A stretch of DNA of 64,000 nucleotides from Vibrio sp. Of7-15 (GTDB lineage: Bacteria; Pseudomonadota; Gammaproteobacteria; Enterobacterales; Vibrionaceae), in NCBI RefSeq assembly GCF_022347565.1, contig NZ_JAKRGH010000001.1:62001-126000 (forward strand), read 5' to 3'. The notes under the pieces are model-generated. The model saw nothing but the letters and a program-made list of their open reading frames with translations, had not been told where the DNA came from and did no database searches. Each line of letters begins with the position of its first letter. Positions within the stretch are counted from its first letter, which is position 1. Both the position numbers and the translations under genes were made by a program. This document shows, piece by piece, positions 61,398 to 64,000 of the stretch.

Positions 61398-62963
61398 GTG
61401 TTATTTAATTCATTTGAGTTTTTATTTTTATTTCTTCCTATATCATTAATGGTGTTTTTTTTGATAGGGAGGGTATGTAGAAATACTAATCTATCAATAT
61501 TATGGTTAGTATTTGTTTCCTTGTTCTTCTATGGTTGGTGGGATCCAAAGTACCTTTCTTTAATATTGATCTCAATCTGTGTTAATTATAATATCGCAGG
61601 TTTTCTTCAACGGTCATTATCATCTAGATCGGCTAAAAAGTTAGTTTTATATTTAGGTGTTTTATTTAATTTATCATCTATTGCTTATTTTAAATATGCG
61701 AACTTTGTAGTTTTTGAGATTAATCGGATTTCGTCATTAGAAGTTCATCTCGATAATATAGTATTACCATTAGCTATTTCATTCTTTACCTTTCAGCAAA
61801 TTGCTTATCTCGTTGATTCTTATAGAGGTGAAATTTCGGAACAAAATTTTCTTCTTTACATGCTGTTTGTGACATTCTTCCCACAGTTAATTGCTGGTCC
61901 TATAGTACATCACAGAGAAATGCTACCTCAATTTAGGAATATAAATGTCTATAAATTTAACGAAAAGTTTATTGTTCTCGGTATTAGTCTTTTTACTATT
62001 GGTTTGTTTAAAAAATTAATTGTTGCGGATTCAATGGCGATGTTTGCTACACCAATTTTTCAATTAGCGAATAATTTTGGTGAACTATCTATTTTAGATG
62101 CTTGGAAAGGAGCGTTAGCCTACACATTTCAGCTTTATTTTGATTTTTCAGGATATTCCGATATGGCCATAGGTTTAGCTTTGCTTATTGGAATTAGGTT
62201 ACCTTTAAACTTCAATTCTCCATATAAAGCAACGAGTATAGTAGATTTTTGGCGTAGGTGGCATATTACATTATCCAGGTTTTTACGTGATTATTTATAC
62301 ATCAGCTTGGGAGGTAACCGCGTAGGGTTATTTAGACGGCATTCAAACTTATTATTAACAATGTTGATTGGTGGGTTATGGCATGGTGCTGGCTGGACAT
62401 TTATTATATGGGGAGGATTACATGGTTTTTATTTAATAGTTAATCATTTCTTTAATCATGTAACTTCCAGTATATTAAAAATAGAGTTAGATGGCATCGT
62501 TTATGGTTTCTTATGTTGGGTTTTAACATTCATTTCGGTTGTTGTTGCTTGGGTGTTTTTTAGGGCCGAATCTTTTAGTGCTGCACTTCATTTAACGAAG
62601 GCTATGGTTGATATATCCTCTTTTCCTAGTTTAGTTGATATTCAATATTTCTTTGGTGATTTAAAAGGGTGGGCATTGTCAATATTACAACTTATAAATG
62701 GAAAAGAGAGTGAGTATGAACAAGGTATATTTTTATTTATTGTAGTCTCTACTATTTTTTGTAAGTTTTCACCCAATAGTACTGAGATAGTCAATAAAAT
62801 TTATGATGTTTGTATAAATAAAAGTTTAGATCTAATAAAAACCGAAGTTTCTTCTTTATCTTTTAGTAGAAAGTACATATCTCCAATGCTTTTGGGATGT
62901 GTTTTTTCATGGTGTATATTAAATTTGAATAAGGTAAGTGAGTTTCTTTACTTTCAATTTTGA
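61398..62963 (+). CDS. MBOAT-family O-acetyltransferase (AlgI type)
   Basis: 521 residues, GTG start at 61398 with GAGG upstream. About eleven transmembrane helices. Signature segments: YFDFSGYSDMAIGLALLIG, NSPYKATSIVDFWRRWHITLS and the conserved His in LWHGAGWTF. It transfers acetyl from cytoplasmic acetyl-CoA across the membrane to polysaccharide acetylation machinery, as AlgI does with AlgJ/X. The SGNH-like gene follows 13 bases later. Confidence 0.95.
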   Translation: MLFNSFEFLFLFLPISLMVFFLIGRVCRNTNLSILWLVFVSLFFYGWWDPKYLSLILISICVNYNIAGFLQRSLSSRSAKKLVLYLGVLFNLSSIAYFKYANFVVFEINRISSLEVHLDNIVLPLAISFFTFQQIAYLVDSYRGEISEQNFLLYMLFVTFFPQLIAGPIVHHREMLPQFRNINVYKFNEKFIVLGISLFTIGLFKKLIVADSMAMFATPIFQLANNFGELSILDAWKGALAYTFQLYFDFSGYSDMAIGLALLIGIRLPLNFNSPYKATSIVDFWRRWHITLSRFLRDYLYISLGGNRVGLFRRHSNLLLTMLIGGLWHGAGWTFIIWGGLHGFYLIVNHFFNHVTSSILKIELDGIVYGFLCWVLTFISVVVAWVFFRAESFSAALHLTKAMVDISSFPSLVDIQYFFGDLKGWALSILQLINGKESEYEQGIFLFIVVSTIFCKFSPNSTEIVNKIYDVCINKSLDLIKTEVSSLSFSRKYISPMLLGCVFSWCILNLNKVSEFLYFQF

Positions 62964-62976
62964 ATAGGTAGAAGGT

Positions 62977-64000
62977 ATGAATTATTATAAAACTCAAATT
63001 TTTATTTTTTCATGTACGTCTATCTCGATAATGTTAATTGTGTTTGTTGTTAATTTATTGGTAGATCCTTTATGGTATTTTAATGGCAACAAAGTTACAG
63101 ATAGAAATTTTGCATTTAATGAAAGGGTTTCAAAGGTAAATCAGTTTCATAATAAGAAAGATAATATTGATTGTCTTATTTTTGGCAGTTCTAGAACAAC
63201 ATTAATTCATGAAAGTAAATTTCAGGATAACACCTGTTTCAATATGTCATTTTCGGCAGGTAGGATAGATGAGTTTATCCAGTATAGTGATTACCTATTG
63301 TCTTATTCTAATAATAAGATAGATAAGGTAATAATTTCTATTGAGCCTCAAAATTACTTTTCGACTATTCCTGTATCAGTACCTGATTTTATCCATACTA
63401 TGGAAAAGCCAGATAGCTTTTTATCGGCATACTTTTCTATGGACTCATTTATTTATTCTTTAAGAACCTTAGTGGGACTTAGCCCTCTAGAAAGGGAGTA
63501 TAATAAAAACTTTGAGTCAGTGGTAAACACCAGTAAAAAGTTTAATCCTGACTTAGAGTTAGCCCAAACTGTTTCTGGTTTTGGGAATGATTTAGAAGGA
63601 GTTAGTCGACAGTATCTTGAGCTTGCTTCACGCTATGAACGTGAAAATGTCATTTTTTATATTCCACCGATAAGTGCTTGGCATGTTAAGGATATGGATG
63701 ATAAAGGATTATTAGACTATTTTTTAAAGTCTATTCACTTAATATCTAAGGAAGGATTTACGATATATGATTTCTCGATTGTTAGTGATGTTACTGTGAA
63801 TACCAAAAACACTTATGATGGAAGTCATTACTTTCCTTTTGTTAATGAACGCGTAGTCGAAGTAATAACAGGCGATAACAACGGATCTAATGAATTTGGT
63901 TTATATGTAAATGGTATGACTCAGGATAATTATATAGCATATCACAAAAATGAACTGGGCAAACTTAATGGAAGACTGAAGAGAGTAACTAATTCATTGA
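62977..64000 (+). CDS. SGNH/AlgJ-like acetyltransferase partner (partial)
   Basis: 341 codons without a stop run to the window edge. N-terminal hydrophobic helix (about 7-29), then a periplasmic domain with block I DCLIFGSSRTTL (Ser72) and the terminal catalytic pair in YDGSHYF (Asp281, His284). This is the SGNH fold used by AlgJ/AlgX-type polysaccharide O-acetyltransferases, fitting the MBOAT gene just before. GAAGG stands very close to the ATG. The 3-prime end is missing. Confidence 0.85.
   Translation, partial: MNYYKTQIFIFSCTSISIMLIVFVVNLLVDPLWYFNGNKVTDRNFAFNERVSKVNQFHNKKDNIDCLIFGSSRTTLIHESKFQDNTCFNMSFSAGRIDEFIQYSDYLLSYSNNKIDKVIISIEPQNYFSTIPVSVPDFIHTMEKPDSFLSAYFSMDSFIYSLRTLVGLSPLEREYNKNFESVVNTSKKFNPDLELAQTVSGFGNDLEGVSRQYLELASRYERENVIFYIPPISAWHVKDMDDKGLLDYFLKSIHLISKEGFTIYDFSIVSDVTVNTKNTYDGSHYFPFVNERVVEVITGDNNGSNEFGLYVNGMTQDNYIAYHKNELGKLNGRLKRVTNSL

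Noticed and set aside
1-64000. tRNA, rRNA, CRISPR arrays, IS elements, integrase or attachment sites
   Set aside because: No regularly spaced repeats, transposase-like frames or cloverleaf-like sequences were noticed on reading; subtle cases would need a dedicated scan.

Overview
The window looks like a chromosomal segment of a marine gammaproteobacterium, most probably a Vibrionaceae member. Reasons: the protein families read as Vibrio-like (CspA, NrdD/NrdG followed by an aspartate aminotransferase paralogue, pyrC, modABC, nupC, c-di-GMP and chemotaxis proteins), base composition is moderately A+T-rich, and aspC-like genes next to nrdDG and a lone pyrC recall the secondary chromosome of Vibrio (recall, not searched). 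No rRNA, tRNA, IS element or CRISPR array was seen.

Region 1 (1-43 kb) is ordinary metabolism, transport and signalling, mostly short operons. In order: end of a HupE/UreJ-like gene and its membrane anchor partner; an Lrp-type regulator opposite a DUF2000 gene; RbgA/YlqF GTPase; LysR regulator convergent with a TSUP permease; EAL and PilZ c-di-GMP proteins; a very acidic 43-residue ORF; nrdDG with FNR-like and NrdR-like sites; cspA; an aminotransferase; a retropepsin-like lipoprotein; an MltF-type lytic transglycosylase; a PatB-like PLP protein lacking its lysine, with a PepSY partner; a chemoreceptor; cobU-cobC-cbiP; modABC; a solute-binding protein with a two-TM sensor lacking any output domain; aroG; GNAT; EamA/Lrp; nupC behind a structured leader; MFS; thioesterase; a Cache-PAS-GGDEF-EAL protein; a four-gene ABC/LolA-like operon; a methyltransferase; and pyrC with a PurR-like operator.

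Region 2 (42.4-51.4 kb) carries PEP-CTERM-associated genes: a secreted protease divergent from a ThiF/E1-like enzyme, a PEP-CTERM protein behind a canonical sigma-54 promoter, two tandem FeeM-like N-acyl amino acid synthase paralogues, and (minus strand) wecC followed by a PrsT-type TPR lipoprotein. No exosortase is in view.

Region 3 (51.7-64 kb, becoming strongly A+T-rich) is an exopolysaccharide locus, all on the plus strand with many start/stop overlaps. TviB and TviC should make UDP-GalNAcA. They are followed by a FemAB/CelD-like acyltransferase, a Wzx flippase, a DegT-type aminotransferase, an ATP-grasp ligase, a propeller-like protein of unknown role, a 77-residue ORF, the split Alg14/Alg13-type glycosyltransferase, an MBOAT acetyltransferase and an SGNH-like partner cut by the window end. 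The PEP-CTERM genes and the polysaccharide genes plausibly form one envelope/biofilm island.
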